64,000 bases of DNA, taken from Citrus sinensis (lineage: Eukaryota > Streptophyta > Magnoliopsida > Sapindales > Rutaceae). Of the stretch, positions 12,401 through 26,700 are shown piece by piece. Every line of letters begins with the position of its first letter. The first letter of the stretch is position 1. A program made the translations under genes and the position numbers. The stretch covers positions 1,302,001 through 1,366,000 of the forward strand of contig NC_068558.1 in assembly GCF_022201045.2 (NCBI RefSeq). Reading direction: 5' to 3'. The notes under the pieces are model-generated. The model saw only the letters and a program-made list of their open reading frames with translations, did no database searches and was not told the origin of the DNA.

Positions 12401-13338
12401 TACTAAAAAAAGGAGAGCAAGATATATGTAGAAGAAGAATAGGATTGTGATACGAGATGACTTCAAAAAAATATAATGACAAATAAAAAAAATACTGGAA
12501 TATGATCCCTTAATTAGGTGATTGAAAGCTAGATTCCACTACTATTAGTTCAAAATTAATAGGTCATTTCACTCCTGAAACTGCAGGGAATTTCACATTC
12601 ATTTTTTACGTGCTGTGTCTGTGTGGACATCTAAATTTGCCTTCATTTACTTGCTGTGTGTGTACGTAGCAGATTGCACTAGCTAAGCAGTGATAATGAA
12701 ACATAGCCCTAACACAGGGTTCACAAGCTTTAGATGTTTTGCCTCTGCTTTTACCTTTTCTAGATGCAAAACAATGCCTGTTTCGGTTCTTCTATTTATC
12801 AGAACTAGTTTTGCTTATATCATTCATTTTTTTATAGCGCAAATACTTGGCAGCTAAGCCAAAGGGACTAGTGTTGAGCTTTGAAAAGCTCGGGTTAGGC
12901 ATCAATACATTTTATATTATAAAACAATATAATATTAAATTATAATTTTTTTATTTATTAAATAATAAATGATTAAATAAAATTAAAGTACATTTATATA
13001 TTTTAAGTCAATTAATTAAAATAATTTTATGTAATGAAAGTAAAAAAAAAATGTATTGTCATTTATCTATTAAATATTTATGTTTTTTACTATGATTGTT
13101 TATATTAGTTTTGAAAATATGAATATAAATTCATATTTTATAAATTTAAACTTATTGTAATTTATTAAATCATAAAATTTAAATGATTATACCTAGAATA
13201 TAAACGTTATTTTTACTGCAATGTAATCCAAACCCTAGCTTCCAAGGGTTTGACGTAATGTAATGTAATTAAAAATTACTGTAAAAAATAAATTAACACA
13301 AAAATAATGTATTAATACAATCCAGTATAGTCATAGAG
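9405..13338. other. AT-rich region upstream of the ALMT gene
   Basis: The part next to 9405 is the presumed promoter and leader of the minus-strand transporter. Further out there is a (GT)n run near 10287-10301, a C8/A15 homopolymer junction at 10741-10763, and weak imperfect repeats at about 11165-11400 built on ATAATTTAT(A/G)TTTTATTT. The interval 12880-13300 is extremely AT-rich. No coding region or RNA gene is supported. Confidence 0.55.
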
Positions 13339-13347
13339 TAATGGAAG

Positions 13348-14233
13348 TTAAGAGTGGGCAAAATATCTGACCCGACCCGTTCCGATCTGACCCAACCCGA
13401 TCCGAAAAATATCGGGGTCGGATTAGATCGAGTTGTTAATATAATATGATTAGATGTATTCTTTCTAATTCGATCGGATTGTAATCGAATCGGATGACAC
13501 CCGATTCGATCCGAAAAATCGAGTGGGTTACCCAAAAAAAAAGAAATTAAAAAGTAAGAAGAACTAAAACCTAAACCCAAAGACTAAAGAGCACATGCAC
13601 ACGCACAACACTCATCACTCTCCAACAGCTCAAGACAAAAACACATATTAGTCAAGCCAGTTGCATAAAAAAAGAAAAAAAGAACACTCTTCACGCCTCA
13701 CGAATCACGATTTCATGCACAAAGCCACACACACACATCGGAAAAAGCAAGGGGTAGCCGGATTGATTTTGCCTGCAGTCACCGCCGACGCCAACTACTT
13801 CGCAAGGACCGCAAACAGATTTGCTACTCCACGCCGCTAGTCCTCCACCATCACTTGATCCGATCCAAGCTCCATCCAACATCATAATTGAAAGGCTGCA
13901 ACCCAAGTTTTCGTTTTCTCTTTTGAAGCTTTGATTGTATAATAATACTATAGCAGATTATTTGCCATTTAGCAATTTGCAGTAATATATTATATATTAC
14001 ATGTGAAATTGTTAATTTGTAATTATGTATTGTTAACTGTTAATAATAAAATCAAGAAAATTTGTAAATTCGAACCCAATCCGAACCGAATTTAACTCGA
14101 TTTTTTGACCCGATATGATTCGATCCGAATATATATCGGATCGAATCGATTATAAGTTCAGGTTGTGTTCGGATGAATTTTTGTTCAACCCGATTAAATT
14201 TCGAGTTGGTCCGAACCCATTTTTACCAAGATC
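13348..14233. mobile_element. Non-autonomous hAT-like element with direct flanking repeats
   Basis: An 886-bp segment is bracketed by identical copies of TAATGGAAG at 13339-13347 and 14234-14242. With an 8-bp TSD this would read AATGGAAG. The ends are loosely inverted: the left starts TTAAGAGTGGGCAAAA and the right, read backwards, starts AGATCTTGGTAAAAA. Both subterminal regions are crowded with short CGATCCGA- and GACCCGA-like words in both orientations, as in hAT elements. The middle (13570-13910) is less repetitive and encodes no transposase. Family assignment is inference; the insertion borders are directly visible. Confidence 0.6.
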
Positions 14234-14395
14234 TAATGGAAGGTGTGAAACGCATCCTGAACACATTTGCTTCCATTTCTATGCAAAATCACTTGTCATT
14301 TCCCTGGTTTAATATAAACGATTTGCCGCACTTGGGAAAAGAAAAGGTCTCGTAAAACTTGAATTCTATTTTAAATGTAAAACATTACATTGACA

Positions 14396-14467
14396 GCGTT
14401 TGTAGTCCAACGGTTAGGATAATTGCCTTCCAAGCAATAGACCCGGGTTCGACTCCCGGCAAACGCA
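14396..14467 (+). tRNA. tRNA-Gly (anticodon UCC)
   Basis: A complete 72-nt cloverleaf is present. The acceptor stem GCGTTTG (14396-14402) pairs with CAAACGC (14460-14466), with discriminator A at 14467. The anticodon loop reads CTTCCAA, giving anticodon TCC. Box A (TAGTCCAACGG) and box B (GGTTCGACTCC) are intact, there is no intron, and the sequence closely matches the plant nuclear tRNA-Gly(UCC) as remembered. A T5 run follows at 14475-14479. Confidence 0.96.
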
Positions 14468-14474
14468 TTGATGA

Positions 14475-14479
14475 TTTTT
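14475..14479 (+). terminator. Pol III T-run terminator of tRNA-Gly
   Basis: Five consecutive T residues lie eight bases after the tRNA 3' end, the usual RNA polymerase III stop signal. Confidence 0.8.
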
Positions 14480-15651
14480 ATTTTACGTTTTCCTTTCAGG
14501 CCTCACCCAGTCACCCGCGACGGATGCTCTATGACCATTAGCTAAGCTGCCGACTTAACTGAGCTTGACAGACTCTGTTTATTACTTATTACTTCCTCTT
14601 ATCTTAAATGTGTTTTGGTCGATGATTTACTTGCATTTATGTCTCCTTTAAATTTGATTGATATTGCATTCATAAATTAATGCTATTGTGGAGACGCCTG
14701 CTATAATACAGCTCGGGACAGACTAGCTATCATATTTAAATCATGCCTGTCTTTTTAATTTTAGGTAGGAACACCAAGTTTCCCTTTACTTCAAAAATGA
14801 AAAAAGAAGAAAACATATCGTGGTTCGGAACAAGTATCGTATCGTATCGTATCATCACCATAAAACATTGTCCAAAGTTAATGGAAGATGTGTCTTAGCG
14901 ACTGAAAGCTGGTCAGCTGTTTTAAACTTCTTTGAATGGCGTGGAGCTGCAGACATTCAAAAGAAAGAACCACTTCACTTGTATCATATTTAACTCACAT
15001 GATGATGTGTAGCCACGAGCCATCTCAAGATACTTTTGACAAATGGCAATATTAGCATGTGGAATTTTGGAGTGCGAAGGTTCCTTGGTTTGTCTTGCTC
15101 ATAAGTTTTGTTAATTTATTTTTATTTTATTTTTAATCATTCTTTCATCTTTTTTGGCCATGTAGTCCATATTAGAACATCACTCATGAGTATGGCATGC
15201 AGTATTTGGACCGGTAGACATCTAGTTTGTGCAACATTTGATAGATCGTTATATGTAGAGAGCAAGAGTATTTGTATAATGTATGTAACAAGTTTTTCAT
15301 TTATAATCAGTGAGTTTTGTAGTTTTAAGTGACAAATAAGTCTAATGTGGATGTAAATATTTACATATAACATGTGCTTCATGTGACCTCTCTTCCAAGA
15401 CTATTTTATACCAGTTGTTTCATCTAACAGATATAACGAGATAACAATTTTCATTCATTTTCATGATTAAGACCTTATTTAATATCGAAATGATATATTA
15501 AGATATATTTGTTATGAAAAAAAGATATAAATATTAAGTAAATGGTGATGATGCTAGAAAAATCATCATCCTTTCCCATAATACTTGCTCGTTCTACTCC
15601 TACAAGATAGTAAAATATATGAGAATTGCTCTCTTTCTTCTTTGTTTCCAG
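14480..15651. other. Intergenic DNA between tRNA-Gly and the CDPK relic
   Basis: Mostly AT-rich and featureless. A possible decayed tRNA 5' half lies on the minus strand at about 14503-14556, and a short CGTAT repeat near 14839-14853. No gene is supported. Confidence 0.5.
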
Positions 15652-15794
15652 TTGATTGCTGAAGAGGAAACATTGACTTTCAATCCGTGGGCAGATGTGG
15701 AAGTGGAACAATCACTCTTGAAGATTTGAAACGCGGCCTCCTGAAGCTGGCGACCAAGTTCTTTCAGTTTGAAGTGAGGCAGTTAATAGAAGCC
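15652..15794 (+). pseudogene. Decayed calcium-dependent kinase EF-hand exon (relic)
   Basis: The segment aligns by eye with exon 5 of the intact kinase gene (19422-19589). Shared blocks include GATTGCTGAA, the Ca-loop region ending CAATCACT-TTGAAGA, then TTGAAA-C-GG-CT-C--AAGCT-G-GACCA, and finally GAAGT-AGGCA(G/A)TTAAT-GAAGC. Several indels break the frame. The bases just before it (TTTGTTTCCAG) look like a retained splice acceptor, so the copy probably arose from genomic DNA, not from mRNA. A word from it, AAGCTGGCGACCAAGTTCT, recurs immediately downstream at about 15797. Whether the parent was this kinase gene or a paralogue is not known. Confidence 0.7.
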
Positions 15795-16585
15795 ATAAGC
15801 TGGCGACCAAGTTCTCTCAACAAATTTAGCCATTGAGGAAGGACAACACTAGGATTGACTACAAATTGAACGAAGTAACTTCAGAATCTTAGACAGCGGG
15901 GAGATACCCAGGGGCCCAAGTTTTTCATTTCCTCGATTTTTGTAGGCTGTACTGAGGTGTTATAATTTCCAAACTGGAAAATAAAGCTTAAGGTCACTAA
16001 TTATAGGATAAAAATTATGACATCTGTAAAAGTAATAAAAAAAAAGAAAGACATAAAGAGAAAAGAGAGTTGAACTGTTGGCAATCCTCCAAATTCCTTC
16101 AATAACTCCACTTAGTTATTTACAACTTTAATCTCAACGACAAGAGGAAACAAGACTTAATGGCCGGCACTGAATAAATTCCACAACTCCAGAGAACAGT
16201 CTTTTAAGATAATAGATTTCAACAATAGAGACTGAACTGAATATTGGGTATGACCGATAAGAAAAAAATTACATCTTATGTTATTTTTGTCATTAAAGGA
16301 AGTGTTGTGAGAGGTTTATATTATTTTTTTAAATATTTCGGTAGGGTAAACAAAGAAAAGAGATTTTAGAGGAAGTCAATAACGTCATTTAAAAGAAAAA
16401 ATCAACTGATTATATTTTTGAAGAGAACAGTGATACAATTATAAATTATTATATAAATTATTTTTCTATAAATTAACTTAAAATGATATAATTAGCTTGA
16501 ATAAAACACTACATAAACCACATAATTTATATCTATTATTTTATATCCTCACTCAATTAATAATATAATACCATGGGAATCTGTA
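15795..16585. other. Intergenic DNA downstream of the CDPK relic
   Basis: AT-rich sequence with a short direct repeat of the relic at its start. No open frame or RNA gene is supported. It leads into the left TSD of the MITE at 16586-16594. Confidence 0.5.
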
Positions 16586-16594
16586 CAAGAATTT

Positions 16595-17235
16595 GGGATA
16601 AAAGCTTGTTTAGTCCCTATATTATGAGGTTAGTGTCCATTTAGTCCCTGTATTTTTAAAAATACCTCAAAACGTCCCTGCTACTAAATATTGACACTTA
16701 TGCCATTATTTTTTATTATTTTTAACTTATTTTTACAATATTACATTTTTACAATAATATTTCTTTTTTGGATATTAATAAAAAATTAAATTATCAAATT
16801 AAACTCAAAAATAAAATAAAAATAAAAAGGTATATATTAATTTTTGTGGAAGCTCACGTATGTCTAAAAAATTAATATCGTAAAAAATTACATTATCAAT
16901 TTTTTTAGAAAAATTAATATTTTAACTCAAGAGTGTGTTCCACAAAAATTAATATATATATTTTATTTTATTTTTTGGTGTTAAACTGGTAATTTATTTT
17001 TTTCTTTTTAATAATGTCTAAAAAAATTATTATAATAGGGTTATTTTTTTCTTTTTAATAATGTCTAAAAAATTATTATAATAGGACAATATTATAAAAA
17101 TAAGTTAAAAGGAACAAAAGATAATGGCGAAAGTGTCAATAATTTAATGGTAGGGATGATTTGAGGTATTTTTAAAAATATAAGAACTAAACAGACACTA
17201 ACTTCAAAATATAGGGACTAAACGAGCTTTTACCC
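16595..17235. mobile_element. Mutator-type MITE with long terminal inverted repeats
   Basis: The 641-bp element starts GGGATAAAAGCTTGTTTAG and ends CTAAACGAGCTTTTACCC. The inverted similarity continues for about 115 bases at each end, including ATTTTTAAAAATACCTC against GAGGTATTTTTAAAAAT. It is flanked by 9-bp repeats differing at one base, CAAGAATTT (16586-16594) and TAAGAATTT (17236-17244); nine bases is typical of Mutator-like insertions. The AT-rich core holds a ~45-bp direct duplication (about 16996-17084) and no transposase. It ends 208 bp before the kinase start codon, so it lies in that gene's promoter or leader. Confidence 0.75.
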
Positions 17236-17443
17236 TAAGAATTTGTGCAACAGTTTTTTATAAAAGCATTTAGGAAGCCCGTTATGGTAATATCCACACA
17301 GCCTTGTCTTTCAATCGTAAAATTAATTATACGGACAAGACAAAACTTCCAAGTTCCAACCCCCGACGCCCAAAACGGAACTCAAGCTAATTGCATTGAC
17401 TCGCATTTGTCTTCCCGGTCTCTCTTGACTCGTGTTGACCAAA

Positions 17444-20787
<3,344 letters not shown>

Positions 20788-23751
20788 GCTCAATTCCCCT
20801 TGCATGTGCCAACAGGTTTGTCGATCTGTTTGGATAGTGTTTCGGCTTGGTTTAATCTCCGGCTGGCGACCTTCGATGACTGTTACATCTGAAATTCTGT
20901 ATTTGTTCCTATAGAATATAGATTGTCGATCTTATTGCGGGAAAATTTTTGTTGCTTTGAGGTCCGTAGTCTATACTCTATTGGTTAAGTGATCCCAAGG
21001 TGAATTATCTGCTTGTGTTCTTAAATTAGGGCATCGTCATCTGTTTTACCTTGTCCTATATTGTTGGTTTATCCTACAACTGATTCTTTCCAATTTTAGT
21101 GTGACCAACAAAGAATTGAGAAAAAGAAGGATGATTTTACAGTGTTGACGCAACGATGCATTGTAATGTCTGGTTTCTTTTTGCCCCTCGTTTTATATTC
21201 ATAATCTTCCATGATACGTGTTTTCTGGTTCTTTAAAGATAATAGATAAAAACGAGTTACTGAAAAAGGTGATAAATCGTACACAGTGGAAGCAAATTAA
21301 CAAGATGTTCAAATTGATAAACTGGGCTACAAGTCATCTGCCATCATTTCGTGCTTTTAAATATGGACGACAAACCTTGTTTGATCGGATGACGGATCGT
21401 CCAGGCAAAAAAGGCGGTAATGACTAATAATAAAGATCGTTTAATGTAGGCAGACTAGCACAAGTCTGGTACCAGCAAGTCTTTAATTTGCTAGTCACAG
21501 AGTCTCATCCCGACAATTGTGGCATGGCCGTTCACACTGTTGATCAGCAAAACGACAAATCACTTAATATGCCATCATCAGAGAGAAAAGGTATCAAAGA
21601 TCAAGAGGTTTGTTATTTGTAATAAAAAAGAGAGAAAAAGGTTGAGGATTTTTTCTTTCAGCTTGTGGTTCCTGCCAATAAGTATTGATGCTTTTCAATG
21701 AATTAGAGGCATTCCTTTTATCATGCCACTCATGTTTTACTCATTTTATAGTCGTCATCTTCCATTAATATATAATTTTCAGCTTGAAAACTGATGATAG
21801 CTACCTGAATCTGTAATTGTTAAGAATGGGCAACAAATCATTCCCCTTCAAAAACAAACCAAATCAACAAAAGTTCGCTCAAATTACGATAGAAGCTGAA
21901 CTATAAGTTCCGAAACTACAAACGACATGTCATCCCAAACATAACGTTAGTACGACAATTTCTCTATTCGATGAAACTACAGATGACATGTCATAGGAAT
22001 GCTCTGAATTTCATTTTGTATGAATTCATCGTTCTCTACTTTTGACTACATCATACCCACGTCGAGCATGCCCTCAGTCCCAAAACATACTTGATGATAT
22101 TCATAATACAAATAAAAAGCAATTAGAAGTACCATCTAATTAACACACGAAGTCTGGTTCATGCATGCACGATATAAAACTAAATATCTGATCCATCCGC
22201 AGAAATGATAAGAGAGACTACAGTAAGCTCAATTAATTGAATGATTTCATATCCAATAACAATATTACCAACATTTGATGATAATATATTTATTAACCAT
22301 CATCGCTTGTCTTGGTGATACAGAAACAACTGTAAAGCCAACGAGCAATCCAGACGCCATAATAGCAAAAACAATCAGCAAGCGCTTTGTCACCCCAATC
22401 CGCCCTTGTATTGTTGCTGACCTTGAGCAGCTCCTCCAGCTCCAATCCAATCTTATTATTATTATTATTATTCCTGAGCCTCTGTCTGGATCTTCGCTAG
22501 CCCTCAGAATTACATTATACAAGATACTAAAGATATGTTAATCAGGTTAATTACATTCTGCAGGGAAGAAACTAGGTTACATGTTTATATTCATAAGATC
22601 TTTAGTTAGCTAATGGTTGCTTTCATTGTTATTTATTTTTTAAAATAATTTTAGTAATTATATATTTTTTTTTCAAAAAAACATATTAAATAAATTTAAA
22701 AAAAAATCGTGGTTGATTGTCATAAGAGAATCACGCAACTATCACAATGTTAAATAAATCCGATCACAAATGTGTTGATGAGATAATATTATCGTAGTAA
22801 TACGGGAGGAGCTTACATTCATTATGTAGAGTATTTTATTTCTTTGAATTTAAATCCTCCAATCAAATTTTCAACACGGTAGTAGTTGATTAATTGACGT
22901 CAAGCAACAACCCATAGAAATTAATAATGTTGTTAATAATACCATCTCACTTATCAAGTCCAAGTGATATCTCTTCTACTTTCTGCGACCCTCGGATAGA
23001 CATTCGGGCGGGACCGAGTACCGGCGAGAGTCGGATCAGTCCGTTACTTACAACAACAATATCTTTCGACGGATTCAATTCCTCCAAACCCATAACAATA
23101 ATAATTTGTTTGTTAAGAGTTAAGCGGACCTTGGGCCCCATAACTAAAATTAATAATAGACATTGGGCCCCTTCTAACTCCTTCCCCCCCCCCCCCCCCC
23201 CCCCCCCAACAAAAAAAAAAAGAAAACATAATCATCCAGTATCATGTACTGGATAATATTTCTAAAACAAAACAAACTCTTTTTTTTTTGTCGTCAACTT
23301 TCTTGCTTCTTCTGTGTCTCCTTCCTTCATCGACATCATAAATCAGCAATTAATGAAATAATATGAAATAGTCAGATTGCAGTTGAAGAAGACACGACGC
23401 CACTCGGTTCGTTTCCTCATCTAATCAGCAGACAGCAGATAATATGGTATTACGCAATACGCAATCTTTTCATTTACTCTGGAAATTTCATAATTAATAT
23501 TTTAATCTGAGATCAATTCAGCTGTGGGGTCGATGTCGTAAATGTTTTATCTACGATCAATCTTTTGCTTTGTCCCAGTCCCACGTTAAGCAAAATTAGC
23601 TTTATATGAAATCCAATGTAATAAATTGCTGTAGTTGTTCATCTGATTACCACATAATATGCCAGAAAATTGTATTTTGTGATTCATCAAATGCTAGATT
23701 TGGATTTTGTTGGACTGATGTACTGATCTTCGTTCCGCTTCAGCTTACGAG
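20788..23751. other. Intergenic region between CPK3-like and the potassium transporter
   Basis: The start is the kinase 3' UTR; the end is the transporter's presumed promoter and leader. A (TTA)n run lies at 22452-22472 and a C24 tract at 23184-23207. An open minus-strand frame at 22265-22522 contains a hydrophobic stretch but has no recognisable family, so it is not called as a gene. Nothing else is supported. Confidence 0.5.
23184..23223. repeat. C24 homopolymer followed by A-run
   Basis: Twenty-four C residues (23184-23207), then AAC and a run of A. Similar C-to-A junctions occur at 10741-10763 and 53435-53458. The length may be unreliable in the assembly. Confidence 0.8.
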
Positions 23752-26700
23752 ATGGTGGGTGTTTTGAAACTTTTATCTTCTGATTCCAATACTCAAAAAC
23801 TCTAATGTGTTTGTTTGCTTTTGAAGCAGGTTGAAACTAAAAGCCCGCGTCAGGAATTTCTTCTTTTGGCATACCAGAGTTTCGGCATTGTTTTTAGCGA
23901 CTTGAGTATTTCTCCTCTTTATGTTTATAAAAGTACATTTTCTGGAAGTTTGCGCCATTATCAAAATGAAGATGCAGTATTTGGCGCGTTTTCCGTTATT
24001 TTTTGGACTTTAACTCTTCTTTCGTTGTTCAAGTATGTCATCATTGTGTTAAACGCGGACGATAATGGTGAAGGTGAGGGCTCATATCATGCGTTTTCTA
24101 TGGTGATAGAATTCCTTTTTCATTATATTGTCTTCATAATTTAATTTTGTGTTAATGTTGCTGGAGCTTTCTTTCTGCAGGAGGAACGTTTTCTCTATAC
24201 GCACTCCTTTGCCGACATGCAAAAGTTGGTTTACTTCCCAATCATCAAGCAGCTGACGAGGAGCTTACTACATATCATGATCCAGGTTATTCAAGCAGAA
24301 ATATGACTTCTTCTCCATTCAAAGTGTTTATGGAGAGACATAAGAAAACCAAAACTGGTTTGCTTCTTCTTGTTTTGCTTGGTGCTGCCCTGGTTTTTAG
24401 TATTGGCGTCCTCACGCCAGCAATTTCTGGTAAATTTACTTTACTATTACAGTGTAATATCTTCTATTCTGCCATTCATGCATCTTTGCATGGTTCATTT
24501 GGACATTTACGCTAATAGATTTTTGCACTTTTGCAGTTCTTTCATCCATTGATGGGCTGCAAGTCCAATTACAGAATAGGCACACTAGTGAGTGCAGCTC
24601 TCTTAGGAATGAAAAGTTCTTTTATTTTGTTTCTCTGCCCCTAATCCTACTGAAATTTGAAACTTAATTCTTATGAAGCCAGGAATATGGTTACCAGATC
24701 ATAGTATAAGTATCTGGTCCTCACAAATAATAATTAATTTAACTTAGTTCATCAAAATTCTTATTTCAGATATATTTAGCTATACTAAAGATGTTGTAGG
24801 AGGGGGAAGCACAAAGACAGGAGCAAAGATTTGCTTGAATTTCTGTTTCTTCCTTGCCAATTCTTCAATCTTTTGTTGAAGATACTGACATTTCTGTATA
24901 TATGCAGGAATGGTGGTTTTCCTTGCCTGTCTTGTATTGATTGGCCATTTTGTTTTGCAATACCGAGGAACCCACAGGGTGGCCTTCATGTTTGCTCCTG
25001 TTGTGATTTTATGGTTATTATCTACTACTGGTATTGGCATCTACAATGTCATTAAGTGGAATCCAAGAGTCTACCAGGCCCTTTCCCCATATTATATATA
25101 CAAGTTCTTTAAATACACAGGAAGAGATGGTTGGACTTCTCTTGCAGGACTATTTTTATGTACAACTGGTAAATATGGCATGTGGAAGTTTTTGGTGCTC
25201 AGTTCATAATGTTTGTAATTACTGGATTCAAGTAGAATTTTTCTTGTCAATTGCAGGATCTGAAGCTATGTTTGCAGACCTTGGCCAATTCACAGCTGGA
25301 TCAATAAAGGTATGAAGTATGAACAACCAGTTACTGTCTCTGTTACTTTTGATCCATGAGAATTAACTTTTAAAAAGTTATGCATGTTAGCGCTTTTTTG
25401 GTACAACTATCATAGTTCATGTTGCTAAAGTCGTGAGCAGGCTCTGGCCTTCTTTGGTTTTGATAATAGATTTCTCTACACATGCTTTATATTTCCACAA
25501 AACACACTCTAAAAGATTGTAATGTTGTGCAGCTTGCATTCTGTTGCATTGTTTTCCCATGTCTAGTGCTTCAATATATGGGACAGGCTGCATTTCTTTC
25601 GAAAAATTTTTCTGCTGCACCTCTAAGCTTTCATGCTTCTATACCAGGTTAGTCTTTGCAAACATTAAGGTACCTTCTATTGAAAATTTCCTTATTTTTC
25701 CATTTTTTTTCACCTGTTGATAGTTGTATGAGAGGCTTTTTAAAGCCTTTTACTGCTGGTAGTTCTAAAGGAGCTCTTATTAATAACAGCTTGGGGAAGT
25801 CTTAGAAACACATTCTGAAGTAGCCAAAATATACACACACACACACACACACAAGGTTTAAGCTAAGTAGTTTGAAATATTCTCATCACTCCAATACCTA
25901 TCTTAATTAACTAAGCTAACATATGACAAGCTATTTTAATTAACTAGAGCTATCACAGGGCAAGGTACAGTCTCCTCATGCCGATTGTCTAAGTGAGTAT
26001 GAGCTCTCTCTTCGTGAATCCCCTTTTTTGCAGACTTGATATGATAATGATTAACCAGGTTTTGTTCCTGTCATTTACTCGTGTTGTTTATCCCCTATCA
26101 TTAATGAAAATGTAACTGATTTGATATTCATTGATGGGATTACTTCAAGAGTATTTTCCTAGATGAATATTACTTGTTTGTTAACAGAGGATTTTTTGTG
26201 ATTTTCGTAGATCCACTGCGTTGGCCGGTTCTTGTTGTGGCAACTTTAGCCGCAATTGTTGCAAGTCAGTCCGTTATCTCTGCTACATTCTCAACTGTCA
26301 AACAATGCTATGCATTAGGATGTTTCCCCCGTGTCAAGGTTGTACATAAAGCTAGATGGGTCCGTGGTCAGGTGTATATCCCAGAGATAAATTGGGTCCT
26401 TATGATTCTCAGTCTGGCTGTCACAGTTGGTTTTCGAGACACGAACCGTCTAGCAAATGCTTATGGTAAGTTGCCTTTCGTCAAAGAAGATAAACTTTAC
26501 CTTTTTTCCCCCTGATAGACTAGCTTTCTTCCCAATTTTTTCATATAAAAAACTGTGTATCTGCTAAATAAACACGACAAAATTATGTGTGATTCATTTT
26601 AAAATGTCCCTGATTTCTTTCCATCCGAGTTATGTTAATCATACATACAGTTGTACGGGAGGTGGGAGACTACTGTCTGACTGGATGGAGGTGAAGCAAC

